This document shows positions 1 through 12,888 of a stretch of 64,000 bases of DNA, piece after piece. Every line of letters starts with the position of its first letter. Within the stretch, counting starts at the first letter, position 1. The translations under genes and the position numbers were made by a program. The notes under the pieces are model-generated. The model searched no databases and was not told the DNA's origin. It saw only the letters and a list, made by a program, of their open reading frames with translations. The stretch comes from Siphlonurus alternatus (taxonomy: Eukaryota > Arthropoda > Insecta > Ephemeroptera > Siphlonuridae), in contig OX463781.1 of the NCBI GenBank assembly GCA_949825025.1, positions 7,458,148 to 7,522,147 of the forward strand, in the 5' to 3' direction.

Positions 1-1204
1 CACAATGCAATTAATATATTTATTATTATACGGTACATCATATACATAGAAAGATGGTTTAGGCAAAAGAGGAACACTTGAATTCAATTAAATTCAATCA
101 CTCCTCGGTTGAACTTGAAAGTAATTGTGGCAAATAAAAGTAAGTTTCAGAATGCTGTGATGATGATTATCATATAATATGCATGTTAAGATAAAGGAAA
201 CTATATTATATACAATATATTGATTAAAATTTGTAACTACATTCCTTAATTGTCCCACTCGAATCTTTATCTCTATATACAAGACTATATAACCATCCAG
301 GACTCCAGACCAGGAGTCTTTTGCTCTGTAAATTATTTTCATTCTACAGGGACAAGTAATTTACCAAAATTATTACAGCTAGCTAGAAGTAACTAGTTAC
401 TTCATGTAGTCATGACAGCATACAAAATCATGTATTTTTTTATTTATAAAAATACATGAATACAACTAACAAGTTAAGCAGAGTAAGCTGCATGGACCAA
501 TAGCTTATTGTATTTTTCATTTTTCCACTGAGCTCTACATGCAAGTAAAGCATAAATTAAGCGTACTAAAATTAAGTAAATCTTCTTTTTGTATGCATCT
601 TCTTTACAGCAACTTAAGGGCTATTTGTAATTATATGAAGCGAAATTTGATTATTTGTGTGTTTGTTCATTATTATTCATTTTCATTTCATATTCATTTA
701 ATTATCCATTTGATTATGCATTTGTTTGTTTATTAAAATGCCATAAGTATGTGTACACTTATGTGTATAACTTATGTGTACACTTATGTGTATAAGTACA
801 CTAAATATGTGTGTATCCTGACGCAATGACACAATATATATAAAGTGCCATACTTTGCAAAATAATTTCAAAAGTAGCATCAAGCTACACTTTCTAAGCC
901 GAAGGAAACGGAGTAATACCAAGTAATACCGAAGTATTCTTTATTATATGACCAAAAGATTTTTGAATTACCATGCAGGTGTGTATACGACATTATTGAA
1001 TATAATATAATGTCAACATTATTTTATTTTTATTGCTTCAAAATGTACGTAACACTACCAACATTTTAAAGTTAACTATATATTAACTATATAATATATA
1101 TATATAATAACTTATATAACTATAATGCACTATTTTCAAATCCCTTAATAAATTAAGGTATTAATATTTATTGTAATTAAATTTAAAATTCTTGTATTTC
1201 AATA

Positions 1205-1860
1205 CATGTTGCAAATCTGGCAACATGGCATTTCTAAAAAAATTAGGGACAATGTACAATGCGTTTCAATCATAAAACTTTTCAAATTTACAACATATGG
1301 CTGCAAGAAGCGGAGCTATATCACATTGACTGTTCTCCGTAGTAGGCGCCATTTTGTAACGTCACCATAGGTCAAAGCGTCAGTGTCCTTGCTTGTATCC
1401 ACTCAAAATGTTAATTGCACGTTCAGTTTCTACTGATTTACGAATTTTCCAACTTTTGTTACAATAATTAACTCCCAAATTAATTTTTAATACAAAATCT
1501 AGAAAAAGGTACCATTTTCCCACTATTTTCAAAATTCGCGGCAATTTGGCAACACAGGGCTTTGAAAATAATCAGGGACCTTTTTGATTTTATATTGAAC
1601 CATATTTCGTTTACAGTTTTTAATTCCACTAATTATTTTTCAAATTAAAAAATAATTACGAGTCTCCATGGCCGCCATTTTGAAAGGTCACCAAAGGTCA
1701 CGAGGTCAGGATGCGAGCTTGTATCCGCCAAAAAAGTTGACCTCCAGGGTGAGTTCTACCTGTGTACCAAGTTTGTTGCTTCTGTCACAAAGTGCACAAT
1801 AATGCCAATTTTTTACACTATGCTCCCTGACTATAAAAACAATGTTAATTATAATTATAT
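1205..1860 (+). repeat. Two diverged direct repeat units, period about 327 bp
   Basis: Landmarks recur in the same order in both units: GGCAACA at about 1218 and 1547, AGGGAC at about 1244 and 1575, and CGCCATTTTG followed by GTCACC and AGGTCA at about 1347 and 1673, then CTTGTATCC. The spacing of 326-329 bp is constant, so this is an old tandem duplication or two tandem copies of one repeat. No coding potential is seen. Confidence 0.65.
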
Positions 1861-2384
1861 ATTATATTATATGCTAATTATATTGTGTCACAGATATGTC
1901 ATTTTGGTTGAAAGTTATTTTTGATATTTTAAGTAAAAAATAATCTACAACACAAGTATACAGTTTGTATTAAAAAAATGCTCGCGTGTACAATGTGCTT
2001 TTATTTGCTGAGTGATATAGGACGTTTATGAAGTACATATATGGAGTATGGTTGAGAGATGTACAGTATTGGCTGAGTAATGGAAGTATTGATTGCTATA
2101 AGAAATTAATGATATTTGGATGGTGCTGTTAGAAATTTTGCAATTTATTTCACTATTTTCATTTGATATTGTAAATAATATAATTAGTTAATTTTCATGA
2201 TGCTCACTTTAAAAGTGGGCAAATGTGGCCTTAAAGCTCTGCACTAAATTTTCAATGCATATTTGTGTAATCTGACAATTGCTAAATAATATAATTATAT
2301 ATATATATAATATATATCAATCATTTTTTGCGCAATGTCCAAGGTCCAAAACTAGAAGATTAATTTTATGAACACCAGATGACT

Positions 2385-2600
2385 GCACTGCGATGTGCAA
2401 GCGAAGATGGGTGACGCACTGGTGACCACTTTCCCTCCCTCGCAACAATGGCGGGAGGTCGCTGCACGCATTGCTGGTCTCTGCTGCAATTAATGTCCGA
2501 TACCAGGAGGGCTGACCTTCACCGGCGTGACGTCACAGTCCGGGCTCTGACCCCTCTGGTCATGCAAATTGCAGGTTGTGATGATGATATTAATCGGAGG
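2385..2600. promoter_or_regulatory. GC-rich patch with CRE and octamer-like motifs
   Basis: This patch in AT-rich DNA contains the palindromic CRE core TGACGTCA at 2528-2535 and the octamer ATGCAAAT at 2562-2569, 26 bp apart. CREB/ATF and POU factors are known to bind such motifs. Function as an enhancer is inference; no promoter or splice signal is evident. Confidence 0.25.
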
Positions 2601-2847
2601 AGTATTATAGTGGACAGAAGGATCGAGGTTCAATGTCAATAATGAGTTTGATTTAATGTATGTGTTTGCTGATATAATTATATTCAAATGATGGTCGAGT
2701 ACACGTGTTTATATTATTATTTATAGGAAGTGTTTTCCGATAGGTTATTTTAGTTTCTCATATTTATAATTTACAATATGTATAAAAAAAACGTGTTAAG
2801 TTAGTGAACTTTGATATAAAGTATAAATTTTTGAATTAAATTGAAAT

Positions 2848-2854
<7 letters not shown>

Positions 2855-2914
<60 letters not shown>

Positions 2915-2925
2915 TATATATATAT
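2855..2925. repeat. (TA)n microsatellite
   Basis: About 70 bp of almost uninterrupted TA dinucleotides, with one register slip near 2907. Confidence 0.95.
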
Positions 2926-5599
2926 CAAATGCAGCTATGTGAATCATGAAAGTTATATCATTAGATGATTAGATGAAGTGAAAAATGAATTTAAAATCTA
3001 TTTTACGTTAGTTTGATTTTACTATACAAAATTTTGCAAGATCCTGATATGTATATTAATATTAATTCATTTAATGAATTAAAACATTATGTTTAAATGC
3101 GTTGATGGTGACAATTTCTATGATAGTCTATGATAAAAAAAAATCCTTTTTGATTTTTAACATATTTTTTTTTTATATAGGAAGTCCTTGCCTTGAATCC
3201 ATTTATCGTGGAAGCGTCTATGATTGAAAATCAGATGACAATAAAAAAATGAGGCCCACGATGTAATTTTATAGCTTATTGGGACGTAGTCAATAGATTA
3301 TTAAAGTTGAGCGATTGTCATCGTGAGTGTGCGCAATTGGTCGTCAAAGGATGATAAGTCGGTCGCTCCTGCACTGGTCTCCTCCAAGGGACCTTCTCTG
3401 GTAGTTACGTATTATATTTTCCTTGTTAAGAGGTTGCTCCAGATCTGCACACTCGCGTGAGAAAAGAACCTTTGCGTCTTACCCGTCGTGTGGGAGTGGG
3501 TCACACGCAGAAAATACACTGACAAATAAAATAGTTGACATAAAGTGTCTCAATAAGTAAAATTAGTTTTAATTTAAACTCCATACTGTAAGTACATAAT
3601 AGCTTTACATACAAAATGCTCATATTTGTACCATTATTATATTTATTTATGATATAAATATGAAAGTAAATTACAGAATTAACATGCAGAATTTACTTTT
3701 TTTAATAATTTTTATATGAAGATTTTTCAGTGTAAATAGACGAAATAAGATATTGTGGTTACAGAGGTTCATGAAATTTTTATTTGATACATTTTGATGC
3801 CTGCATGAATACCACATGTATGTAATATCAATTTAGGGAATAAACTAAAATTCAATGATAGCAATGTTTTTTATGAAGTATTAATAGCTTGCCAATGAAT
3901 CATCGTTATGTACTTCCATAGTTATAAAAACAGTAAAAGTTTTTGCGACAAAAAATTAACCTTGATATAGTTTTTATGTTATAACCCTCTTCCATGTATC
4001 ATAGTTTTATTACCTATGTGCTGTAGAATCTGCTTTTGGGATCGGTACTACCATGCTGCTTCCGGTTTTTCGTTTATTTATTTTATTTTGTGTGTGTGTC
4101 TGTATTTTTTTTTTAATATTTTTAATTGCTTAGAGGCTACTGATATAATAATAAGCTAAGTAAACTAGCAAAGCATTACATGTTTCAAATTACGCTTTGT
4201 AAAACAAAATAAATGACAGCATAAAAAAAATGTCTTAAAAAAACAAAAAAAAAAAAAAGTGCAGAAAAGTGAAAAAAAAAAAAGTTTAAACTTTTACACA
4301 GTAAAATTTGTAATTCTTTAAATTATATAGTATTTTAATTTACAATAAATCTATATATTAATAGCTAGAATTTTGTATAACATGGCATTATTTTAAGTTA
4401 TAGTCAGAGCATAAAATATAGCAGAATAAGTTGAGCATGCATATATAAAAATTTTAATAAGCTATTAAAAAAACATTTCTAAATTACTAATAAATTCTAG
4501 AATAATTAAAACCATATCTTCTCTACAAGCAATTTCTATATATTAGCTTTTACATGCACTATTCGATACACCAAACTCGGTATAAGTCCCAGCGTATATC
4601 ACCTCGTGCGTGCCTCGTATGGTCTCCCCCGACCTACTTGCTGTGATGGGTATAAAATGCATGCTAGCTTGCAATGGGAGCTTACTGATTTATCCAGGTT
4701 ATGAGAATTTGATTGACTTTCACATATCATTAGCAATCATATGGTTTCACTGAAATGATAGCATAAGTGAAAACATCTTCTTTATAATGTGTAGAAATTG
4801 TTTAGAACATTTTATTGCAATTATTAACATGCATGTATGTTTTCTAATAATATAATTATATACATAATATTGGTAATTTTCATTATAAATAATAATTGCA
4901 TTGTTAAATTTTAAGTGGATCGAAAATTACAATACAAATTATCATTTTAACATGCAGTATATTAATTTTATAAAATGGTGAATTAAGTTTATTATGTTAA
5001 ATTCCATTTGAATTCTACCTGGCTGCAACTTTAATTGATACAAGATAAAACATTGATTGCTATATCCGCTACATACATCGTGTCTTTCTCATGAAAAACA
5101 ACATTTTATTGCTTTGTTGTTAACGAAGGAATGATTTCCTACAATGGCATGCTGATGGGAAAATAAAATGGGAGCATATTACGGTAAGGTCGAGGAAGTT
5201 TAAGATACATCTTCTCTGTTGATATGGTTCGAGTGCATTCAATGCTGATAAAAACTAACTTTGAAGCTTTAATACTTACTTGTTAGTGTAACCTTATTCT
5301 AATTTATGTAAATGTTTTAATTTTTATATATGCTTCTAAAAGCTTCTACATATTATTATAATAATTAGGAATATATACATATTTATATTGTAATATTATT
5401 TTTGTTATTATTATTCATTCATCATATATAATAATTTTTATTTAACATACATTTAACCCTTATAAATTAATTTTTAATGGTAATAGAGGTACATAATTCT
5501 GGATGATACCATGACATCATGCATAAAAGAACTTTCAGAACTGTATTAAATTATGTATTTGTATTATCTTCTATAGCTGAGCTAACGTTAAATATCAAT

Positions 5600-5880
5600 A
5601 GATCACACAGTACGTTACGTCAGGTTGCGGACAAAGCGTCCACCAAGGCAGTAAATTAGTGGCTTGCCGGTGTATTGTGTTAGTTAAGAAGCGGATCCAA
5701 GAGTTTGTTAGGCCGCTCTGCTCGGTGCGTGCGCTGCCAGTCCAAGTGTGAAGCCTCGTGAACCCGAACGTCTGCTGAGGACCATCGCGGTCAGGACTGG
5801 GTGAGGTAGAGTAAATCAGTAAATCGTCTCCAAGGGGGGAAAGAGGGTGCGGGTGCTGCCAGACTGAGGGTTAACCAAAA
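5600..5880. other. GC-rich island of unknown role
   Basis: About 280 bp of complex, clearly GC-richer sequence without a long reading frame or similarity to the repeats in this window. It contains a donor-like CTGG/GTGAGG at about 5799. It could be a noncoding first exon or promoter of the plus-strand cadherin gene about 21 kb downstream, whose ATG exon appears to have a splice acceptor in its 5' UTR, or a conserved noncoding element. Confidence 0.2.
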
Positions 5881-6298
5881 ATATAATGCTGCGATAAAAT
5901 ATACCCTTGCATGTATTTATTGGGAGGGAAGAATATAATAATTATACGAAATGACATATCGGTATTATGCAGAATCTTAAGCTTGCGTGCCAAAATTTAA
6001 ATCAGAATATTAACTGGATGAAATAAGACAAAGTCTTTTTAATGGGAGATTTCATGAGCTCCTGTATGCAGTCATGATTATTGATGGTATAATAAAATAC
6101 GCATGACTTTAAAACTAAAACTTGATTTAAAAAATTAAACAATTTTATGGCAATAATTTTCACACGCACGCCGTTGAGATATACACCCATGGACTCTCAG
6201 TCACAGTTGGACTCCTGGACACATCACGGGTGGTGATATTAGACGCGGAACAAAACTTCGCACTCGCCGGAAACTGCGTGTAATCGCGTTAACAGCTT

Positions 6299-6336
6299 GC
6301 GGTCTCTCCACAGGGAACGTTTATCCCTGGAGACCG
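6299..6336. other. GC-rich hairpin
   Basis: GCGGTCTC (6299-6306) and CAGGGA (6311-6316) pair with TCCCTG (6324-6329) and GAGACCGC. The stem is 8 + 6 bp with a 4-nt bulge and a 7-nt loop (ACGTTTA). It stands out in AT-rich surroundings. No RNA family is recognised. Confidence 0.4.
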
Positions 6337-6490
6337 CACTTGGAACTAGGTGCAGTGAACCTGAAAATGTTGCTGATGCGGTGAGGCTTGTCTGAGAATG
6401 GACAGTTTTCATTGCTTACCTTTTCAATTCTGCAGGAGTTAAAAGAATTATTACCTGATTAACGTTTTTACCAGATTTTATTTTTTTGTA

Positions 6491-6789
6491 TAACGAGATA
6501 TTAGAATGTGAAAATTTTAGTGGCTTAATCAAAAGAAGGGGTAAAAATATGGTACTGTGAATTTTTTCAGATTTTTCTGAGACCGGGAACTATTTTTAAA
6601 AAATTATTGAATGTTTCCTTAAGAAAAAGGATTGGGTAGTGCCGCCCGTGACGTCATCAAAATAGACTTTTAATAACTTTTTAAAAATAGTTCCCGGTCT
6701 CAGAAAAATCTAAAAAAATTCACAGTAACATATTTTTACCCCTTCTTTCGATTAAGCCACTAAAATTTTCACATTCTAATATCTCATTA
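6491..6789. mobile_element. Foldback MITE, family A, copy 1
   Basis: Two ~120-bp arms (about 6491-6610 and 6670-6789) are nearly perfect reverse complements; landmarks are GATATTAGAATGTG, TGGCTTAATC and TGAGACCGGGAAC. TA dinucleotides flank the arms, as expected for Tc1/mariner-type target duplication. The loop carries TGACGTCA at 6649-6656. Related copies sharing the AGATTTTT...GGGAACTATTTTTAA arm lie at 41491-41812 and 49258-49606, with a degraded one near 15130-15290. No coding capacity. Confidence 0.85.
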
Positions 6790-7060
6790 TGATCTTACTT
6801 GCAAGTTACAATTAGTTTGTGGTTTGTGGGTATGCAGCCAGTTATACAAGCGCGAATATTTAAATTGAATTTGAGTATTAATGTGACTGCATTATAATAG
6901 AGTGCATAGAATGCAAATTTTACACTCCGAGTACTTGGATGCAGAGATGGTTGCTTACCCATAAGGCGTACTAGGAGATTAACAAGGCTGCAAATTATAT
7001 TCTTATTTTGATTGACATAACGCGCATCTAAAATAAATTAATAATAATAATAATAATAAT

Positions 7061-7213
7061 GGGTGCGATTCACGAAGCAGTTAACCAGGTTTCTAATCAC
7101 GTTTAGCTTAACCACATTTAACTATACCTGTTTTACGTGTTAAACGACCTAGTTAAACGTGGTTAAGCTAAACGTGGTTAGAAACCTGGCTAACTGCTTC
7201 GTGAATCAGGACC
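7061..7213. mobile_element. Short palindromic MITE
   Basis: GATTCACGAAGCAGTTAACC at the left is matched by the reverse complement ending AACTGCTTCGTGAATC at the right. Pairing continues inward through ACGTTTAGCTTAACCACGTTTAAC-like sequence to a loop near 7138. It is a ~150-bp near-complete palindrome, typical of a nonautonomous DNA transposon. A (TAA)n run abuts the left end. Confidence 0.8.
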
Positions 7214-7704
7214 AATTTATTTTCTACAAACATTGATTTTTTTGCATAAATTTTTTATTTAAAATTTCAACTTAATTATTATCATTAAATAAATAAAAAA
7301 TTATTATTTAATATATTGTATAATTAAATAAGTATTAAATGGTAAAAATTCAGTGTCATGGGTAATTAAATTGTGAGTGAAAGTTATACCATCACAGAAT
7401 TAAACAAAAGGCAGATGGCCAACTTTTATTTGTATAATTTAGCACTATTGTTTGTTGTAATATGTGTCCAGGAAAATAGTGACTCATCGTGAAAAAAGAT
7501 CTAATTGCATCTTTTGAGTAGATTATTTCAATTTTATTTTTATTTAGGACATAAATAATACCAGAGAGAGAGAGGTGCGTGCGGTGAGAGGAATTTAAAT
7601 ATAATTAATCATTAATGGAGATGAAGCCATATAATGATGAAACTTTAATATATACGAAAATCATGAAGGAGCATTTCTAAGCATTTCATATCATCATGGA
7701 TTAA

Positions 7705-7728
7705 AAAAAAAAAAAAAAAAAAAAAAAA
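7705..7728. repeat. Poly(A) tract
   Basis: Run of about 25 A residues directly before the inverted repeat at 7745. Confidence 0.9.
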
Positions 7729-7744
7729 TCATCCGCACTGTCGT

Positions 7745-7846
7745 CGCGTCTCTGAAAAGTTCCATTTGTAGCATTATTAATCTCCATGCTCTGTGAATAT
7801 ATTAAAAGGCTGATTAAAAGGCTGCAAATGGGAACTTTTCAGAGGC
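7745..7846. repeat. Inverted repeat, ~100 bp
   Basis: CTCTGAAAAGTTCC near 7752 pairs with GGAACTTTTCAGAG near 7830; outward CGCG/CGAG and inward CATTTG/CAAATG extend the match to about 25 bp per arm. It may be the remnant of a small transposon next to the poly(A) run. Confidence 0.55.
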
Positions 7847-9828
7847 GAGGAGTGTAAAAGGTTCACTCACTGTACGTCTCCAAATTTGAGTTTTCCAACT
7901 TAATACAAATCCACTTGGGCAACGTGAGATCCCCTATAAATTTTTACCTTACACCAAAAGGGTTGCTTTAGATTGTGGAGGACGAGTGTTTTCATGACAC
8001 CTGAGAGGAAGTCTCTCCCTGGCGGCCACATGAGCTGGTCACTCGAGCGTCCACTTCCGGCGCTCGTGAGCCGCGTGTCCGGCCCAACCTCCTGCACTCT
8101 CTGCGTGTTTATCTCAATTACAGTTACCCAACATGTTAGGCCTGGCAAATTTGGCCAAGTCAAAACGTCTTACATTACAAAGCTTTTAGCGTGTGCCATG
8201 ATTTATGTCACGTCAACGATTTTGTAGGAATTATTACGCGTATATATGAAGTACGTATAAGGAAGCTATATATATAATCACATAAAAAACCGTATTTTCA
8301 CTTCATTTTTCTATAATAATAGTTCTAAAACATAACGTTAAAAACAATAAAAACAAAAGAGTAATTTACAAAATTTACGAAAACAACAAAAATAACATTA
8401 TTATTATTATTTTTTTTTTTACAAAAAAATATATTTATGGAAGCAATTTGTTCAAAGCTTGCAACTTGCAACGTCATGTGCAAGTCCACCTTTGATGAAA
8501 AAGTTGGCATTTTTAGCAATGTTTCAAAAACCTCATTTTATGTTTTAAAAATAAAATGTAGATGAAAAGTGTTAGGTGTGCTTGTTAAATAGTTTTTATT
8601 TCAGTGCCGCGTCAAATTGGTTTTGATTGAGACGTTTTTGTTGCTACGCTTGCTCATCTTTCTCTCTTTCTAAATGAGAAGGCTTCTCAATTATTCATGC
8701 TTCACGTGTTCTAAAAAAAATGCATCTTCTTGTTTGTGAGTATTTATTCACATTCAATGTGTATGCCATGGTGAGAACAAATAATGAAAAAGGAAAAGTT
8801 ACAAATTGAAAGTTGCTCAAATGAAATGATGATAAATTGAAAATAACATTTTTTATAAATATACTTGCATGCGTTTATATAATATTCAAACAACCTAAAT
8901 TCAGTAAATTCATCAAAACTTTAACATTTAAACTTTTATTTCATTGTGTGTTTTATATACAGATACACACCCAGGGCTCTCAGTGGTACACATACAACGA
9001 TACAACCAAGGGTATATTATAATTTTTTTTTACCCATGCAAGCACTTTATATACAATTTTATTTAATTTCTATACTTTATCAATTTGGAATTACGAAGTT
9101 GAAACTATAATAACTATCAGAGCTCTCTGTATCTATTCAAATGTACTAGACATATTGGAAGTTTAATTAATAATTTCAAGTGCATGCATGGTGGGTTGTT
9201 GTTTTGCTATTCATGAGAACGCTGACTGTATTATAGGAGTACTTGAGATATTACTTCAGTTGATGGATATGTTTGTTACATGGGAAAACAGATTGCCGTG
9301 TTTGTGCGTCTCGCCCGGTTAGTCTTTGACTCTGTGTGCAAGGGCCTGGTCTTATATATTAGAGCGGGTGTTGGGCCGTGTCCGCTCCCACAGCGTCGTG
9401 GCCAATCAAGAGAGACTGATTGCGCTTGAGCAGTAAAATAATTTTACCAACCACTCGCAGAACGAAGAAGAAACAGCTAAATACACAGGAGGATAAATAT
9501 TGTTTTTCATATACACCAGAAGAGTTAAGCTGGTATTACAAGGTACAAATTTTCTAATTATTGCATATAATTTTTCTAAAACTTCAGCTCCATTTGTTTC
9601 TATAAATAGAGATGAAATTTTCTTGTAGAGAAAATTTGTAAGCAAAATTGTATCGTGTAATACAGGTTTAATAAATTAAATTTTAAAAATAGCATAATAT
9701 GTTACAAAATTGTGTTACAATTTTTATCAGATTTAAATATTTCGAAATATCTATTTAAATGTAACTCATAATATAAACAAATTAATACCAACACCTCTGA
9801 ATCAAAAGCAATACAAAAATATTTTTAC

Positions 9829-10173
9829 AACTAAAATTCAATACTATGGTATCTTTCATGTGATTTTGATGAGTCAGTCCCTACTGTAACACTTCCGACT
9901 TCTTCCCAAAAAGGTAATGAAGCCTCATGCATTCACGATCTTGTTCGTGCTTCGAGGCACATTGGAGGAAATTCCTCCGAAGTCATTCAAGCAGAGCGAG
10001 CACCTTCTGCTAACGAACCTGACGGCCCAATCACACGTCTTTGTCTGACTGAGTGCATACCAGAGATACGAAAATCACGTATGGTTCATATGATCGAGAT
10101 TTTAAAGTTGCAATCACGATCTTCAAGGCATCTTTCTGCATCAATAAGACTACATTTTCTCTGCACGATTTAA
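9829..10173 (+). other. GC-richer block with a ~110-codon open frame, no Met start
   Basis: One plus-strand frame stays open for about 110 codons, ending at TAA 10171-10173, although the surrounding DNA has a stop every few codons. There is no ATG near the beginning and no recognisable domain. The block contains inverted CACGATC/GATCGTG-type motifs. It could be an isolated exon, a decayed transposon gene or a conserved noncoding element. I do not assign a product. Confidence 0.2.
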
Positions 10174-12888
10174 GAAGTAGTCTTTCTAATTAAATAAAAT
10201 TTGTTGTATCATAATATCTGGGCCTATATTTTTACAAATTAAATCAATGCTATAATTATTTGCAACTGTATTCCCGTTGTATTTATTAAGTTGAAGTTAA
10301 TTGTGGTATTTTTATTATTATGAAGCTAATTGTGCTTAACCATAGACTATCTAAAAAAGTTAGGTTTGATTTTTTTTTTTCAAATTCCTAAAATTTTCAT
10401 AATAAAATCATTACAAAATTAAAATTATATGTTTTAACCGTAGCATTGATTTTTTTTTTCTATTTCGTTTCATTTTTTTGAAAATTTTACATTTATTTTC
10501 TAATATAGCTAGATATGCAGGAAATTAAATAGCAAAAACTACAGAATATCTTACTCTCAATATTCTCATATTATATTATATATATATATATAATAATAAT
10601 GTATGTATAATTATATACATTATTTTAGAAGATGCTGCTTATACGATTATATACTTATTGCTGATTACTGCAAAGTGCATGGAAGTTTGGATAAAAAGTT
10701 AGTGTTTTTTTTCTATAATAAATATATAATATTTCATTATATAATAATATTACACCTCCAAATTTTTTTCTTATACTTTATGTTTTATCTACTTATTCTG
10801 TCAAGTTGGACCGAGTTCACAAAATAAATACACCTAGAAAGAAAAGAGCACATGTATGAACCTGCTAGCTTAAATTTTTTTTTTTTATTTAAACCACGAA
10901 ATATTTATTTATTTTTTTGTTCATGAGAAGCTTTAGTAAAATATTGTTGTAGACCACTATCAAAGACAACAATGACAGAGTTATTTATCGGTTTGTATCG
11001 ACTATATTAGCTGAAGTTCCCCGTTACCGTAACCACAAAAAGTAGAAACATGCATGGCCTCAAATCAACACCCTCGGTCTTATTATCCTCAGTCAGTAAA
11101 GTTCAAATGGTACCAAAATATAATTAATTAGACGTCCTTTGCCTTGACGCTGGTCCACTGGACCCTGCCATGCATGTCGGCCCTCCTTGCGTCTGCATCA
11201 GTAACGGTGGAGAGTCGGTCTGTTTAACACAACTCACTCTCTTCAAGGCAAACACACACAAAAAAAGAATACATAAGGTTGTGGTTTGATACACATTCAT
11301 TTAAGTAAGAAAATATGCAGCGGGGACTTTCATACAATCGATTGTTTGATGCATATAAAAAAATTATTAACGGGGTTAAATGATTTTTTACTAATTTTAT
11401 GTTCAGCTAAAAATGTTTTGATTTCTCCTCCTCTTTGATGTATGATCTTTATTTTTATAAGATAATAATTCATTTACAAAACTACAAAATTTAAACTCAT
11501 TTTAATTTTTACCTACTTAATACAAATAATAATCAGATTTAGTTCTTAAATTTTACAATCAATTTAAAACTATTTTTTATGCAATTTAATTTTTATTTAA
11601 CTTACTCAGCATGCCATGAAACGAATAATATTTCATATTTTTGAATTCCTTTACTAATTCTCACGCACACGCAGTTTGTCAGTTTGGAAGTGTTGACTGG
11701 ACTATTAATGTACCAATTGCGAACTTACGAGCCACGTTTCGTTCTAGCTCTCATGCTGAGACATTGTTAATCTTCAAACATTTAATTTGATAAATTGAGA
11801 GATCTTGAAATTCGAGTTCCAATTAATGAACCGTGCAAAATAAATTCCTTATCATTTTACCAAGCTCTCAACTTATAGAAGTAGTCACAATTAACTTTCA
11901 AACATCTTTATTTATGGTTTTATGATAATTTAAGAATGGTTCTTAAAAAAATAATAAAAAATAAAGCATTTTTAAATTTCGTGCGTGTATAATAGAGTAG
12001 CATAAAAGACATTAATTTATAATATTTTTCTCTTAACGAAGCATAAGTTATTGTTAGCGAATTATTACATTTTTAAATTCACTGAAATAAATCATGGTAT
12101 AAGCAAACATCATGCATGTATATTTTTTTTTAAACTAGAAGAAGTAATTCGTTACGTTTTTTTTTTTAACTCTCCTGGATACACAAAGAAAGTAAAAACG
12201 TATTTATTCTTGACTCGCACTCACAACAAAAACTCGTGCACCGAGCAATTTCGTGGGAAAGTTACTTCTTCACTTGTTGTTAATAGAGATGTTTTTATTG
12301 GATATCTTTGATTCCTTTGTAACAAAGGTTTAATATAACAATGAGATGAGCAGTTCCATCAAATTGTTATTTAACAATCACACATCTTCTAAACTTCCTT
12401 CTTCCAGATTTTTTTTTTTATATTTCCTTTATAATTTCAATGCATTGAACTTATAAAAATTATTTTCTGTAGAAAACGAAAACATTTTTTTTTATGGTAG
12501 CTAACTACATAAACATGACATTTTTTTAATAAATAATATTTAATAATATATTACATAATTGTCCTGTCTAATTATCACAAAAAAGAGCATTTCATTGGTA
12601 TATTTTGATGGCAGAAAAGCACGAATTTATAAAATAGAGAAACTCCCACTCCTTATTGAAGATTGTACCGTGACATTGCACTAAATCAGATGCACTTTTA
12701 TTCCTCTGTAATGTCTTGTTGTTGACTGGCAGAGCAATGCCCTGAGATAATAAAGCTTATTTAAGCTTTATATTCGTGACTTCGCACATCGTCCCTTCTG
12801 AGACGTCGCCATGGTGCCTGCAAAGAGAACATTCAAGTTCAATCTAAAGGAACCTTCATGATGACTCCTAGCGCTACTGTGTTCTGAA

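Larger units (their letters stand above)
1..12880. other. AT-rich intergenic region, no gene recognised
   Basis: No reading frame here resembles a known protein, and no spliced gene could be built on either strand. The DNA is AT-rich with homopolymer runs and TA microsatellites. It is broken by GC-richer patches at about 2380-2600, 3290-3500, 5600-5880, 6180-6370, 8000-8160, 9290-9420, 9830-10170 and 11130-11230, plus the small repeats listed separately. The patches could be enhancers, noncoding exons of the downstream cadherin gene or old repeats; sequence alone does not decide. Confidence 0.6.
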
